Below are positions 1-8,834 of a DNA stretch of 64,000 bases, in pieces. A model generated the notes under the pieces. The model saw nothing but the letters and a program-made list of their open reading frames with translations. It made no database searches and was not told the DNA's origin. Position numbers and translations under genes: made by a program. The stretch is from Akkermansia sp. GTDB taxonomy: Bacteria > Verrucomicrobiota > Verrucomicrobiia > Verrucomicrobiales > Akkermansiaceae. Every line of letters begins with the position of its first letter. Positions within the stretch are counted from its first letter, which is position 1. The DNA lies in NCBI RefSeq assembly GCF_020860705.1, contig NZ_JAJBTT010000036.1, positions 1 to 64,000 on the forward strand, given 5' to 3'.

Positions 1-1
1 T

Positions 2-94
2 GATGAAAAACTACCTCAAATACCTCTTCCCACCGATTTTGGCGTTGACCCAAAACTGGCGGCAGAAAACTTTCGTCTGAACCTGATTTTTTGA
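2..94 (+). CDS. C-terminal end of an unidentified protein (partial)
   Basis: An open frame enters from the left edge and runs 30 codons to a TGA at 92-94. The visible peptide ends in ...DPKLAAENFRLNLIF, a composition compatible with real coding sequence, but it is too short to assign a family. The frame is same-strand with the GH20 genes that begin 35 bases later. It could also be non-coding sequence that is open by chance. Confidence 0.35.
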   Translation, partial: DEKLPQIPLPTDFGVDPKLAAENFRLNLIF

Positions 95-128
95 TAGCTA
101 TGGCTTCCTTCCGGCTTATATTGAAAAC

Positions 129-1610
129 ATGATACGCCTGCGACATATTCTTGGCGGCATCCTGCTCGGCTTTTCCATCCCGGCAGGCGCAGCGGATAAA
201 TACAGCGTGATTCCTGAACCGGCAAAAACGGAACTCAAGCAGGAAACGACCAGGACGCTCAAACTCCTTTCCGACAAGGCCACCCCATCCCTAGGCAAGG
301 ACGCCTACCGGCTTTCCATCACTCCGCAGGGAGTCCATCTCTCTTCCGGAGGAAAGGAAGGCAGGCTCTACGGACTCGTTACCCTTCAGCAGCTTCAGGA
401 CCAGCTGGCCGCTCAGCCGGAGGGCATCTCCTGCGGCGTCATCCAGGACAAGCCCCGCTACCCGTGGCGCGGCCTGATGGTGGACCCGGCGCGCCACTTC
501 ATCCCTGCCAGGGACCTGAAGAAATTCGTGGACCTGATGGCCTACTACAAATTCAACAAGCTTCACGTGCATCTGACGGACAACCAGGGGTGGCGGCTGC
601 CCGTGCCCGGCTATCCCCGGCTACAGAGCATCGCCTCCAAACGGGCGGAAAGCTTCGGAGACGGAACGCCCCACGGAGGAATATATACCAGGCAGGAATT
701 GAAAGACCTGGTGGCGTACTGCGCGGCGCGCGGCATTGAAGTCATCCCGGAAATAGACGTACCGGGCCACAACCAGGCCCTGCATGCCGCCTATCCGGAA
801 TTCTTCTGCTTCCCCAAGACGGATATGAACGTGAGGACGGTGGCCGGCAACAGCAAGGAACTGGTCTGTCCGCAAAAGCCGGAAGTCTGGAAATTCTATG
901 CCGCCGTTTTCAAGGAACTCAAGGACATCTTCCCGTCCAACATCGTTCATCTGGGCGGCGACGAAGCCCCCACGGAACTTTGGAAAAAATGCCCTCTGTG
1001 CCGAGAAGCGCGCGCCAAAGCCGGACTGAAGGACGAACAGGAGCAAATGAAAGCCTTCTTCGCCAAAATGACTTCCCTGCTCGCCAGGAACGGACAAACC
1101 CCGCAATTCTGGTATGAAGGCAACGCCGGCATCTACCATCCGGGGGAAACGGTTTATGCATGGAGGGCCGACCAGGCGAAGCAATCCATTGAAAAAACGA
1201 AAAAGGCCGGATTGAAACTGGTCATGGCTTCCAACGAATACTGCTACCTGGACTTTCCGCAATTCCAGGGGCAATACAACTGGGGCTGGATGAGGACGAC
1301 CACGCTGGAAAAATGCTATGAACTGGATCCCGCTTTCGGCAGCGCTGGCCGGGATGCCGACCACATCCAAGGAGTACACGCCGCAGTATGGGCGGAACAC
1401 CTCCCTACCCTGGGGCACCTCCTTTACCGCACTTACCCGCGCGCCATGGCGATTGCGGAAACAGGATGGTCCCCGCCGGAAAAGCGCTCCTGGGAAAACT
1501 TCCAGCAGAAAGTGAAGAACCACCGCGACTTCGTTCTCAAGCGTTTCAATTACGATTTGGAACGCACGAAGGAAAACGAACCATCCTTCCCGTGGGAAAA
1601 CAAAAAGTAA
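129..1610 (+). CDS. GH20 beta-N-acetylhexosaminidase, secreted (copy 1)
   Basis: Exo-acting beta-N-acetylhexosaminidase that should release terminal GlcNAc or GalNAc from host mucin or other glycans outside the cytoplasm. The 493-residue protein opens with a signal peptide (MIRLRHILGG..., cleavage near AGA-AD). A GH20b-type alpha/beta domain follows, including GGKEGRLYGLVTLQQL. The TIM barrel carries WRGLMVDPARHF, the HLTDNQGWR strand and the catalytic pair D278-E279 in HLGGDEAP, where the Asp polarises the substrate acetamido group and the Glu is the acid. WYEG and a late WAEHLPT tryptophan motif complete the active site. A close paralogue starts 34 bases downstream, so the two are probably cotranscribed. 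The family call is firm; the exact linkage specificity cannot be read from sequence. Confidence 0.95.
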   Translation: MIRLRHILGGILLGFSIPAGAADKYSVIPEPAKTELKQETTRTLKLLSDKATPSLGKDAYRLSITPQGVHLSSGGKEGRLYGLVTLQQLQDQLAAQPEGISCGVIQDKPRYPWRGLMVDPARHFIPARDLKKFVDLMAYYKFNKLHVHLTDNQGWRLPVPGYPRLQSIASKRAESFGDGTPHGGIYTRQELKDLVAYCAARGIEVIPEIDVPGHNQALHAAYPEFFCFPKTDMNVRTVAGNSKELVCPQKPEVWKFYAAVFKELKDIFPSNIVHLGGDEAPTELWKKCPLCREARAKAGLKDEQEQMKAFFAKMTSLLARNGQTPQFWYEGNAGIYHPGETVYAWRADQAKQSIEKTKKAGLKLVMASNEYCYLDFPQFQGQYNWGWMRTTTLEKCYELDPAFGSAGRDADHIQGVHAAVWAEHLPTLGHLLYRTYPRAMAIAETGWSPPEKRSWENFQQKVKNHRDFVLKRFNYDLERTKENEPSFPWENKK

Positions 1611-1644
1611 TTCCTTTGTTTTTCTTTACCATGCGCAGCCCGGC

Positions 1645-3141
1645 ATGCTAAAAACATCCCGCATGCATCTCTTATTCCACCTTCTTGCCTGTGCGGTCCT
1701 CTCCGTACATCTGGCAGCCGCCCAGCAGGCGACTTACAGCGTAATTCCTGAACCGGCGAAAACGGAACTCAAGCAGGAAACGACCAGGACGCTCAAGCTC
1801 CTTTCCGACAAGGCCTCCTCGTCCCTGGGCAAGGACGCCTACCAGCTTTCCATCACTCCGCAGGGAGTCCATCTTTCTTCCGGAGGAAAGGAAGGCAGGC
1901 TCTACGGACTCGTTACCCTGCAGCAGCTTCAGGACCAGCTGGCCGCTCAGCCGAAAGGCATCCCCTGCGGCGTCATTGAGGACAAGCCCCGCTATCCGTG
2001 GCGCGGCCTGATGGTGGACCCGGCGCGCCACTTCTACCCCGTCAAGGACCTGAAGAAATTCGTGGACATGATGGTCTACTACAAATTCAACAAGCTCCAG
2101 CTCCACCTGACGGACGACCAGGGGTGGCGGCTGCCCGTGCCCGGCTATCCCAAGCTGCAGAGCATCGCCTCCAAACGGACGGAAAGCTTTGGCAACGGCG
2201 TTCCCCATGAAGGCATGTACACCAAAAAGGAGCTGAAAGACCTGGTGGCGTACTGCGCGGCGCGCGGCATTGAAGTCATCCCGGAAATAGACATGCCAGG
2301 CCACAACCAGGCATTGGCCGCCGCCTATCCGGAATTCTTCTGCTTCCCGGATCCCAAGACAAAAGTCCGCACGACGGGAGGGGTCACCCTGTACCTGGTG
2401 TGCCCCCACAAGCCGGAAATCTGGAAATTCTACGCCGCCGTTTTTGATGAGCTCAAGGACATCTTCCCCTCCTCCATCGTCCACTTGGGCGGAGATGAGG
2501 CTCCGCTGGAAAAAACATGGGAAAAATGCCCCCTCAGCATCAAATACCGCCAGCAGAAGGGAATGAAGGACGTTCATGAGGAACTGAAAGAATTTGAAGG
2601 GAAAATGGCCTCCATGCTCGCCGCCCGCGGCAAGCGGGTGCAGCTCTGGTACGAAAAACCGTGGGCTCAGGCCAACATCTACCGTAAAGGAGACACCGTC
2701 TTCACCTGGCGCATGGGGCTGACGCCCTCCACCATCACGGAAACCAAAAAGCAGGGACTTCCCCTCATCATCGCCGCCGGGGAACACTGTTACCTGGACT
2801 ACCCGCAGATTCCGGGCCAGGACAACCGGGGCTGGATGCCCACCACCACGCTGGCGCAGAGCTATAAACTGGATCCTGCCTACGGCAGGCCGGAACATGA
2901 AACGGACCACATCATCGGCGTTCAGGCCACCATGTGGGCGGAACAGCTCCCCACCCTGAACCACCTGCTTTACCGCACCTATCCGCGTGCCTGCGCCATT
3001 GCGGAAGCGGGCTGGTCCCCCATGAACGTGCGTTCCTGGGAAAACTTCCAGCGCAAATTGGCAGACCATCGCCAATTCGTCCTCAAGCGCTTCCACTACG
3101 ACATGGAACGCACGAAGGAAAACGAACCTCCTTTTAAATGA
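1645..3141 (+). CDS. GH20 beta-N-acetylhexosaminidase, secreted (copy 2)
   Basis: Second secreted GH20 hexosaminidase, 498 residues, with a signal peptide ending near LAAA-QQ. The catalytic pair is D284-E285 in HLGGDEAP. It follows the same domain order as copy 1: GH20b-like N-terminal domain, then the barrel with WRGLMVDPARHF, HLTDDQGWR, WYEK and WAEQLPT. The first ~150 codons are nearly the same DNA as copy 1, including PEPAKTELKQETTRTLKLLS, while the second half is much more divergent. The acceptor-side loop after the catalytic pair differs (LEKTWEKCPLSI here, TELWKKCPLCRE in copy 1), which may mean different substrate preference. meaB starts 17 bases after the stop, so the three genes could share a transcript. 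Confidence 0.95.
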   Translation: MLKTSRMHLLFHLLACAVLSVHLAAAQQATYSVIPEPAKTELKQETTRTLKLLSDKASSSLGKDAYQLSITPQGVHLSSGGKEGRLYGLVTLQQLQDQLAAQPKGIPCGVIEDKPRYPWRGLMVDPARHFYPVKDLKKFVDMMVYYKFNKLQLHLTDDQGWRLPVPGYPKLQSIASKRTESFGNGVPHEGMYTKKELKDLVAYCAARGIEVIPEIDMPGHNQALAAAYPEFFCFPDPKTKVRTTGGVTLYLVCPHKPEIWKFYAAVFDELKDIFPSSIVHLGGDEAPLEKTWEKCPLSIKYRQQKGMKDVHEELKEFEGKMASMLAARGKRVQLWYEKPWAQANIYRKGDTVFTWRMGLTPSTITETKKQGLPLIIAAGEHCYLDYPQIPGQDNRGWMPTTTLAQSYKLDPAYGRPEHETDHIIGVQATMWAEQLPTLNHLLYRTYPRACAIAEAGWSPMNVRSWENFQRKLADHRQFVLKRFHYDMERTKENEPPFK

Positions 3142-3157
3142 TCCGCACCCTCTTTTC

Positions 3158-4177
3158 ATGAGCAACGCTAAATTTGTCCGTCCGCACCGCCCTTCCGTAG
3201 AAGAACTGGCCCAGGGAGTCCTGGCCGGAAACCGCGCCCTGCTGGGCCGGGCCATCACCCTCATAGAAAGCAACGCCGTCAGGGACCAGGAATCTTCACG
3301 GGAACTCATCTCCAAGCTCCTGCCCCACTCAGGCAAGGCCGTCCGCATCGGAATCACGGGCGTTCCGGGCGCGGGCAAATCCTCCTTCATTGAAGCCTTC
3401 GGCACCTACCTGTGCAAAAAAGGCTTCAAGGTGGCGGTGCTCGCCATTGACCCGTCCTCCTCCGTCTCCCGCGGTTCCATCATGGGGGATAAAACCCGCA
3501 TGGAGGAACTCTCCGGGGAGGAGAACGCCTTCATCCGCCCTTCCCCTTCCGGCGGCTCCCTGGGCGGCGTAGCCAGAAAAACGCGTGAAACCATGATCGC
3601 GTGCGAGGCTGCGGGCTTTGACATCATTCTCATTGAAACCGTAGGCGTCGGCCAGTCGGAAACCACGGTGCGCTCTATGGTGGACATCTTCATGCTCCTG
3701 CTCATCACCGGAGCCGGAGACGACCTCCAGGGCATCAAGCGCGGCATCATGGAACTGGCGGACATCCTGGTAGTCACCAAGGACGACGGCGACAACCGCC
3801 AGCGGGCGGCAGCCCACTGCCAGGAACTGAAAATGGTGCTCCACTACCTGCAAAGCCCCACCCCCGGCTGGACGCCCTACGTCCTGACCTGCTCCTCCCT
3901 GGAAGGGCGAGGGCTGGACACCATTGAAGAAACGCTCTTCCGTTTCCGGGACAGCATGAAGGAATCCGGCTTCTGGTACAACCGCCGCCGGAACCAGTCC
4001 CTCTCATGGGTTCAGGCCCTGGTGCATGAAGCCCTGCTCACCGCCTTTGAACAGCATCCCGCCGTGGCGTCCCGCATGCCCGTTCTGGAAAACATGGTGG
4101 CGGGGGACAAAATGGACCCCGTCTCCGCCGCGCACGACCTGCTGAGCCACTTCACTTATCCCGTACCCGGACATTGA
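3158..4177 (+). CDS. meaB: Methylmalonyl-CoA mutase-associated G3E GTPase MeaB
   Basis: G3E-family P-loop GTPase (MeaB/ArgK) that protects and reactivates the adenosylcobalamin-dependent methylmalonyl-CoA mutase. The 339 residues carry the P-loop GVPGAGKSS (about 67-75), a switch region ending in IETVGVGQSET, and a TKDDGDN base-recognition motif in place of canonical NKxD. Length is close to other MeaB proteins. No mutase subunit lies alongside, but a carboxyltransferase subunit of the same metabolic route lies 16 kb away. The last two codons (Gly-His) and the stop fall inside a segment duplicated from the 3' end of the downstream Nudix gene, so the C-terminal tip may have been remodelled or the two genes may once have overlapped convergently. 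Confidence 0.93.
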   Translation: MSNAKFVRPHRPSVEELAQGVLAGNRALLGRAITLIESNAVRDQESSRELISKLLPHSGKAVRIGITGVPGAGKSSFIEAFGTYLCKKGFKVAVLAIDPSSSVSRGSIMGDKTRMEELSGEENAFIRPSPSGGSLGGVARKTRETMIACEAAGFDIILIETVGVGQSETTVRSMVDIFMLLLITGAGDDLQGIKRGIMELADILVVTKDDGDNRQRAAAHCQELKMVLHYLQSPTPGWTPYVLTCSSLEGRGLDTIEETLFRFRDSMKESGFWYNRRRNQSLSWVQALVHEALLTAFEQHPAVASRMPVLENMVAGDKMDPVSAAHDLLSHFTYPVPGH

Positions 4178-4325
4178 AGAAATCCGCCAGCACCCTGGTG
4201 TACACTTCTTTCTTGAACTCCGGCAGCCACTCCAGCTTGAACTCGTCCGGCGCTATCTACTGGTAGACGCAGAACTCCCGGTGGTCCAGGGAGGGTTCCG
4301 GAGCATCCTCATGCAGCCGGCACGG
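4167..4325 (-). pseudogene. Truncated, decayed copy of the rppH 3' end
   Basis: This segment matches 4991-5150, the last ~50 codons of the intact Nudix gene, at most positions and in the same orientation. The residues HEDAPEPSLDHREFC are preserved, but the next Trp codon has become a stop (Tyr-Gln-stop replaces Tyr-Arg-Trp). There is no start codon or Nudix box. It is a gene fragment left by a local duplication or insertion event between meaB and rppH, and it overlaps the last codons of meaB on the opposite strand. Confidence 0.85.
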
Positions 4326-4431
4326 TCCTGATGGCATCAGTAAAGCATGTGATCGGCCTGCAGCGATAAAAAATGATGACTGCAGCTCAAGAATTATGTA
4401 AAGAAAAAGGATGCAATAAATAATATTGCCT

Positions 4432-4881
4432 ATGATGATGAAACCCGTATTAAAATATTTTACTCTTTCCGTAACATGTTCTTTGATGTTACTCACTGTT
4501 GGAATCTCTCAAGAAAAACCTATCACCTCTCTTGAAAATAAATCATTTCAATCTGCCAACTTCAAAAGTGAATGGGACGGAATTATTATTCTTAACCCTG
4601 AAAGCGTCAGAAAAATTGATATGATTGGAAAAGTTCAAGAGGAATATGTTAAAAAACTATATCCTGGTTATCATATCATCCTTCGCATACCTATCAAAGA
4701 CAACAAGAACCGTTTTGTAGAAACACTTTCACTTGTAAACCTTGAAGGCAAAAAAGCTCTACTTCATTTCGATATGACAGAAGTCTACAAGAGCTTAAAA
4801 TCCAAGGATAAAGAAACAAAGTTAAAAATAGAGGAATTGGAAAGCAATTACCTGTCCTTTATATCAGGCCAAGTAAATTAA
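4432..4881 (+). CDS. Hypothetical exported protein, AT-rich
   Basis: Not recognised. The ~149-residue protein starts with an apparent signal peptide (MKPVLKYF, then SVTCSLMLLTVGIS, cut near SQ). A mixed alpha/beta domain follows, and the end is charged and helical (KSKDKETKLKIEELES). Three in-frame ATGs at 4432, 4435 and 4438 and a TTG at 4426 compete as start; the cluster of ATGs is preferred, and no good Shine-Dalgarno is visible. Base composition is much more AT-rich than the flanking meaB and rppH, and the gene sits exactly between the two copies of the rppH 3' end, so it probably arrived with that rearrangement. Confidence 0.6.
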   Translation: MMMKPVLKYFTLSVTCSLMLLTVGISQEKPITSLENKSFQSANFKSEWDGIIILNPESVRKIDMIGKVQEEYVKKLYPGYHIILRIPIKDNKNRFVETLSLVNLEGKKALLHFDMTEVYKSLKSKDKETKLKIEELESNYLSFISGQVN

Positions 4882-4975
4882 TCCGCTTCACTTTCCGTAA
4901 GACATAGTCTCTGGCAGTCTCAATTGTAATCAAAAGATGGAATCAGAACATGGTTCCACCTTTTTGTCTCTGCCT

Positions 4976-5452
4976 CTAGTTCATCGTAGGCCGGACATTG
5001 AAGAAATCCGCCAGCACCCTGGCATACACTTCCTTTTTGAACTCCGGCAGCCATTCCAGCTTGAACTCATCCGGCATGATCCACCGGTAGGCGCAGAACT
5101 CCCGATGGTCTAGGGAGGGTTCCGGAGCATCCTCATGCAGTCGGCACAGGAAATACTCCTGCTCCTGCCCTACAAAAGGCTGGTGCCGTTTTTCACGGAC
5201 GTACTCCAATACCTCCGGTGGATAATCGTAACGATACCCGCTCCGGGACTCCACGACATTATATTGGGACGGAAAAAAACCGACTTCCTCGCCAATCTCG
5301 CGCCGCACAGCTTCCAAAGCCGTCTCCCCCGGATCAATCCCTCCCTGAGGAAACTGCCAAGCCCCTTCCTGCCTGGACCGTTCGCAAATCAATAATTTTC
5401 CGTCCTTCCGAACCAATAGCCCCGCCACATTGGGGCGATACATTTTTTCCAT
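4976..5452 (-). CDS. rppH: RNA pyrophosphohydrolase-type Nudix hydrolase
   Basis: Nudix hydrolase of the RppH/dinucleoside polyphosphate type. RppH removes pyrophosphate from the 5' end of triphosphorylated mRNA and so starts decay; related enzymes cut diadenosine polyphosphates. The 158-residue protein begins MYRPNVAGLLVRKDGK, typical of RppH, and has a complete Nudix box at about residues 37-59 (G-x5-E-x7-REIGEEVGF). WQFPQGGID precedes the box as in the family. A broken copy of its last third lies 0.8 kb away at 4167-4325. The function is inferred from family resemblance, since RppH and Ap4A hydrolases are not separable by eye. Confidence 0.88.
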   Translation of the reverse strand: MEKMYRPNVAGLLVRKDGKLLICERSRQEGAWQFPQGGIDPGETALEAVRREIGEEVGFFPSQYNVVESRSGYRYDYPPEVLEYVREKRHQPFVGQEQEYFLCRLHEDAPEPSLDHREFCAYRWIMPDEFKLEWLPEFKKEVYARVLADFFNVRPTMN

Positions 5453-5820
5453 GCCTTCTTACCTAGCACAGCATTCCCTGCATTTCCAGCCATGTTTGAT
5501 AAAGATTAATCCATCAATATTATTTTCTTATCAAATGAGAGGAATAGTTCTAAGCATTATTAGGCTGGTTAAGATTCATATCAATAAGGTGAATGTTTGG
5601 AGGATCGGTTCTACTACAAATGGAGGGAGGAATAGATAGAAGAGGATTTCAGAAAAAAATGGAAATTAGGGCAAGATGAATTGAGAAAATAGAAAACAAA
5701 ATATCAAAAGTTGTAGCATTGTAATTATACACGGGATTGTTATAGTTGGGACATGGATCTCTTTTCTCGATAAAAGAAAAAACTAATTTATATCAAAATC
5801 TTCTCGAAAATATTTCTATT
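5453..5820 (+). other. AT-rich intergenic stretch
   Basis: 368 bases between the divergent rppH and DUF2971 genes. It is strongly AT-rich beyond about 5500. A short open frame at 5430-5639 has no recognisable features. No terminator, RNA gene or clear promoter could be identified. The upstream TTG at 5746 is in frame with the DUF2971 gene but is judged not to be its start. Confidence 0.4.
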
Positions 5821-6876
5821 ATGAAATTTTATAGATATAGACCTTTATCTGAATTATTGTTTAAGGAATTATATTACCAGGAAATTTATTTTGCATCCTA
5901 TGCAGAATTAAATGATCCATTGGATATGTCTATACAAATTGATTTTCGACCATTAGAAATTAAATATGTAAATTATCTTTTAAATTTTATCAATAGATGC
6001 CATTTTATTCTTAATAATCATAAACATCTTAAACAATGTAATATATTCCCTAAATACAAAAATTTGAGAGATAGAATTTGGAAAAAAATTAATGATTATT
6101 CTCCTCTTGAATGTATCTCATTGAACAGAATAACTGAAATCATAGAGATGTCCATTAACGAACTAAACAGTGATTTTTATTTTGATGGTGATATTTTTAA
6201 ATCAGAAGTAGTTAGATTACGCACTAAGTTCTTCAAAAAAAGTTATGTAAGTTGTTTTTCTGAAACAAATAATAACTTTCTAATGTGGTCACATTACGCA
6301 AGTAAACATACAGGAATATGTTTAGAATTTACAATAGAAAATAAATCGTTTCCTTTTGAGTTAATTGATTTTTACAATAAAGATAGTGCAGAATACAAAG
6401 AAGGTGTGGCATCATGGCAGGGAAGATCTATTAGATACGAGGACGAGATTAGAAAAGTAAAATATCAACCACTTCTCCCAAATATTAATTTTTTTAATTT
6501 TTCTTATGTATTTGCCAATGAAAATGATTGTGATGTCATAGGAATATCTAAAAGTTGGATGCATCCATATACAAACGAAGTAGCAGATAAGTTTCTTATA
6601 AAAACGCCAGTATGGGAATATGAGAAAGAATGGCGTATAATCTCCATGAATTTTGAAACAAATGAATATCCCGAAAAGAGAATTAGAAATTATCCTTTGG
6701 ACTACTTAACTGGTATTTACTTTGGAATTAACACTTCCATTGAAGTCAAAAATCGCATAATAGCAATAATGGAGTCAAAACATAATAGCAAAATCAAATA
6801 TTATGAAGCTCAATTAAAAAGTTCCTCTAAAATAAGATTTCGAGAATTTCCATTCGGGAGATATGGAAATATTTAA
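5821..6876 (+). CDS. DUF2971 family protein
   Basis: A ~351-residue protein of the DUF2971 family, whose biochemical role is unknown. It shows the N-terminal family signature (MKFYRYRPLSELLFKELYYQ with AELNDPLD) and the central block CFSETNNNFLMWSHYASKHTG followed by CLEF. The ATG at 5821 is chosen because the family normally begins a few residues before the KFYRYR motif; the in-frame TTG at 5746 would add 25 atypical residues. Composition is very AT-rich compared with neighbours. Members of this family are often found as isolated cargo in variable regions, including near phage and defence genes, which fits the local patchwork. No partner gene is evident. Confidence 0.75.
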   Translation: MKFYRYRPLSELLFKELYYQEIYFASYAELNDPLDMSIQIDFRPLEIKYVNYLLNFINRCHFILNNHKHLKQCNIFPKYKNLRDRIWKKINDYSPLECISLNRITEIIEMSINELNSDFYFDGDIFKSEVVRLRTKFFKKSYVSCFSETNNNFLMWSHYASKHTGICLEFTIENKSFPFELIDFYNKDSAEYKEGVASWQGRSIRYEDEIRKVKYQPLLPNINFFNFSYVFANENDCDVIGISKSWMHPYTNEVADKFLIKTPVWEYEKEWRIISMNFETNEYPEKRIRNYPLDYLTGIYFGINTSIEVKNRIIAIMESKHNSKIKYYEAQLKSSSKIRFREFPFGRYGNI

Positions 6877-7049
6877 TTGTTTAATTAAAATTCTAAAAAA
6901 TCATTTTTAGAACATAAAATTATTATATTCATATTATTAACAGTTATCATATCATCATGAGATAATTCATTCTTCATATTTCTCGTTTCTCGCTCCGATG
7001 TCCATTCTGCTCTAAGATTTCATTTTCTACTTCATCTAAATAAAATAAT

Positions 7050-7400
7050 TCATTCATTTACTATAGCAATCAATTTTATAAGAGACTCCCTTAAATATAT
7101 TATTTCTTCTTTAATATCAGCTAATTTCTTCTCTGCCGTAGTTGCTCGATATTTCCACTTTGCAACTCGAACGTCATTTTCTTCGGAACAAAGTTTTCGT
7201 CTATCTATTAATTGGTAAATGGGAGGGGATACAATTTCACCTGTTTCTGTATCTATGACTGCTATTTGTTGAATTGTGCCACAACCGTCTTCAGTAGCAA
7301 CTTCTTGAGATAATAAGGCATCATCAATATTTGAGGTAAAATCAATTTCTTCTCCAGTAGTCTCATTATAAATATAGTAACGATATTTTTTATTAGACAT
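7050..7400 (-). CDS. Hypothetical protein, AT-rich
   Basis: Not recognised. A 116-residue soluble protein with a beta-rich first half (YRYYIYNETTGEEIDF, IAVIDTETGEIV) and a predicted coiled-coil or long helix at the end (ATTAEKKLADIKEEIIYLRE). No signal peptide or membrane segment. It is convergent with the DUF2971 gene and shares its low GC, so both probably belong to the same acquired patch. Confidence 0.55.
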   Translation of the reverse strand: MSNKKYRYYIYNETTGEEIDFTSNIDDALLSQEVATEDGCGTIQQIAVIDTETGEIVSPPIYQLIDRRKLCSEENDVRVAKWKYRATTAEKKLADIKEEIIYLRESLIKLIAIVNE

Positions 7401-7649
7401 AGTTTCAGGTTATCAATTATATGATTTTTGTCTAGTATCTATTACACGCATTTTTCCATTCTCTCATATTCTCTACTCCAGAAGGTAGGAGGATTCATCT
7501 TCCCCTAATTGAGTCATTCCAAAAAATATGTGCTTCAGAGTGAGAAACAACCATCATTTTCTCAGTTTATAAACGAGCCATTAGGTTATTAGGAGGATTC
7601 CCATAAATTTTCCTTCACACAGCTTAATACCTGATATTAAATAAGAGCT

Positions 7650-8171
7650 ATGAAACGCTTTTTTCTTTCCGCTTTGGCGTTGTGCGTTTGTGCCGCTGCT
7701 CCTCTTTCCGCCCAGTCCAGGACGGGGGCTCCTACCCAGTCCACGGATGATTACAACCAGAGCCAATTCTGGATCGGCAATTTTCCTGAGGGGCAGTATG
7801 TGGTGCATCTCAGCCGGATTGTGGCTGTAGCCCAGCACAAGTATATTCTGGACAATGCCTGCATGGTGTATGAAGTGACACTGATTACCATGGGGAATAC
7901 GCCCACCAAATTTTACTATCTGGAAAACCTGGGACAGGGTTCCGGCATCAATGCCATCAAGAATGTGACCGAGCGGGCGAAGGAACTCGGCTCCGGCGCC
8001 GTCAACCGTGCGACAGGCGGAGGCATTGACCCGGATACCACTGTCGTCAAGGCCTACCCGAACACGAATACCGTCGAGTTCCGCGTAGCCACGCTGGAAC
8101 AGCTCAACAAGATGTATGCCTCCCTCCTCAAGGCGTGGCAGGACGGGAAAGGAAGAACGTTCAAGCCCTGA
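7650..8171 (+). CDS. Hypothetical exported protein
   Basis: A 173-residue protein with a clear signal peptide (MKRFFLSALALCVCAAAPLSAQ, cut near SAQ-SR). The mature part has an N-terminal segment WIGNFPEGQYVVHLSRIVAVAQHKYILD and a Gly-rich middle (SGAVNRATGGGIDPDTTVV). No catalytic motif is recognised. Base composition returns to that of the main chromosome here. It stands alone, convergent with ruvC, and no terminator is visible in the 118 bases between them. Confidence 0.75.
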   Translation: MKRFFLSALALCVCAAAPLSAQSRTGAPTQSTDDYNQSQFWIGNFPEGQYVVHLSRIVAVAQHKYILDNACMVYEVTLITMGNTPTKFYYLENLGQGSGINAIKNVTERAKELGSGAVNRATGGGIDPDTTVVKAYPNTNTVEFRVATLEQLNKMYASLLKAWQDGKGRTFKP

Positions 8172-8289
8172 AAGGCTGGCGCCAAATACTAAATATTAAT
8201 GATGAAAGACTAAAGTTTGCCTTCTTCGAAGACTGCCTATCCGGCTCCATTTCCTTTTGGTCTTTTTTATTTCGTCTTTAGTATTTTCC

Positions 8290-8793
8290 TCAAATATATT
8301 TCCTCTCCATCATGTGGGCCTTCAAGGGGTCCGCGGCGAAGAGGTGGGTGAGGCCGATCGCCAGCGCGTCCGCGGCATCGGATTCCGGCGTTTCCCGGAG
8401 TTCCAGCAGAGCGCGCACCATGAAGGCGACCTGCGTCTTTTGAGCGCTTCCCCGCCCTACGACGGAGAGTTTGACGCTTTTGGGGGAGTATTCCATGATC
8501 CGCAGTCCGGCTTCCGCCGCGGCGATGACTACGGCCGCCTTGGCCGCTCCCATCGTAATAGCCGTCTGGTGGGACTGGACATAGATGATGCGTTCCACCG
8601 CCATTTCATCCGGTCCCCATTTGTCAATGAGGTTGCCCAGATGCTGCTTGATGGCAAGCAGGCAGCCGGACTGGGACACGCTCCGCGGAATGGACAGCGT
8701 TCCATAATCCAGGGCGCGCGCCCGTCGATGGTCGCCCTCCACCACGGCGTAGCCCGTGTTGCGGATGGCCGGGTCTATGGCAAGGATGCGCAT
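8290..8793 (-). CDS. ruvC: Holliday junction resolvase RuvC
   Basis: Endonuclease that cuts Holliday junctions symmetrically in homologous recombination, acting with the RuvAB motor. 167 residues, normal for the family. The acidic catalytic set is visible: Asp7 in MRILAIDPAIRNTGY, the Glu in MAVERIIYVQSHQTA, and the C-terminal Asp pair in SDAADALAIGLTH. KSVKLSVVGRGSAQKTQV is the DNA-binding segment. It lies 41 bases after the helicase gene on the same strand, so the pair may be cotranscribed. ruvA and ruvB are not nearby. Confidence 0.96.
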   Translation of the reverse strand: MRILAIDPAIRNTGYAVVEGDHRRARALDYGTLSIPRSVSQSGCLLAIKQHLGNLIDKWGPDEMAVERIIYVQSHQTAITMGAAKAAVVIAAAEAGLRIMEYSPKSVKLSVVGRGSAQKTQVAFMVRALLELRETPESDAADALAIGLTHLFAADPLKAHMMERKYI

Positions 8794-8834
8794 GGGATCA
8801 TCGTCACTCCCGCACGGAGAACCACATCACGCTC

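Noticed and set aside
1672..3405. A 577-codon minus-strand frame over the second hexosaminidase
   Set aside because: Antisense of a clear GH20 gene and extends into meaB; no independent support.
4257..4496. A 79-codon minus-strand frame
   Set aside because: Its last third is the rppH fragment in frame up to the new stop and the rest is unrelated AT-rich DNA; it is part of the pseudogene, not a gene.
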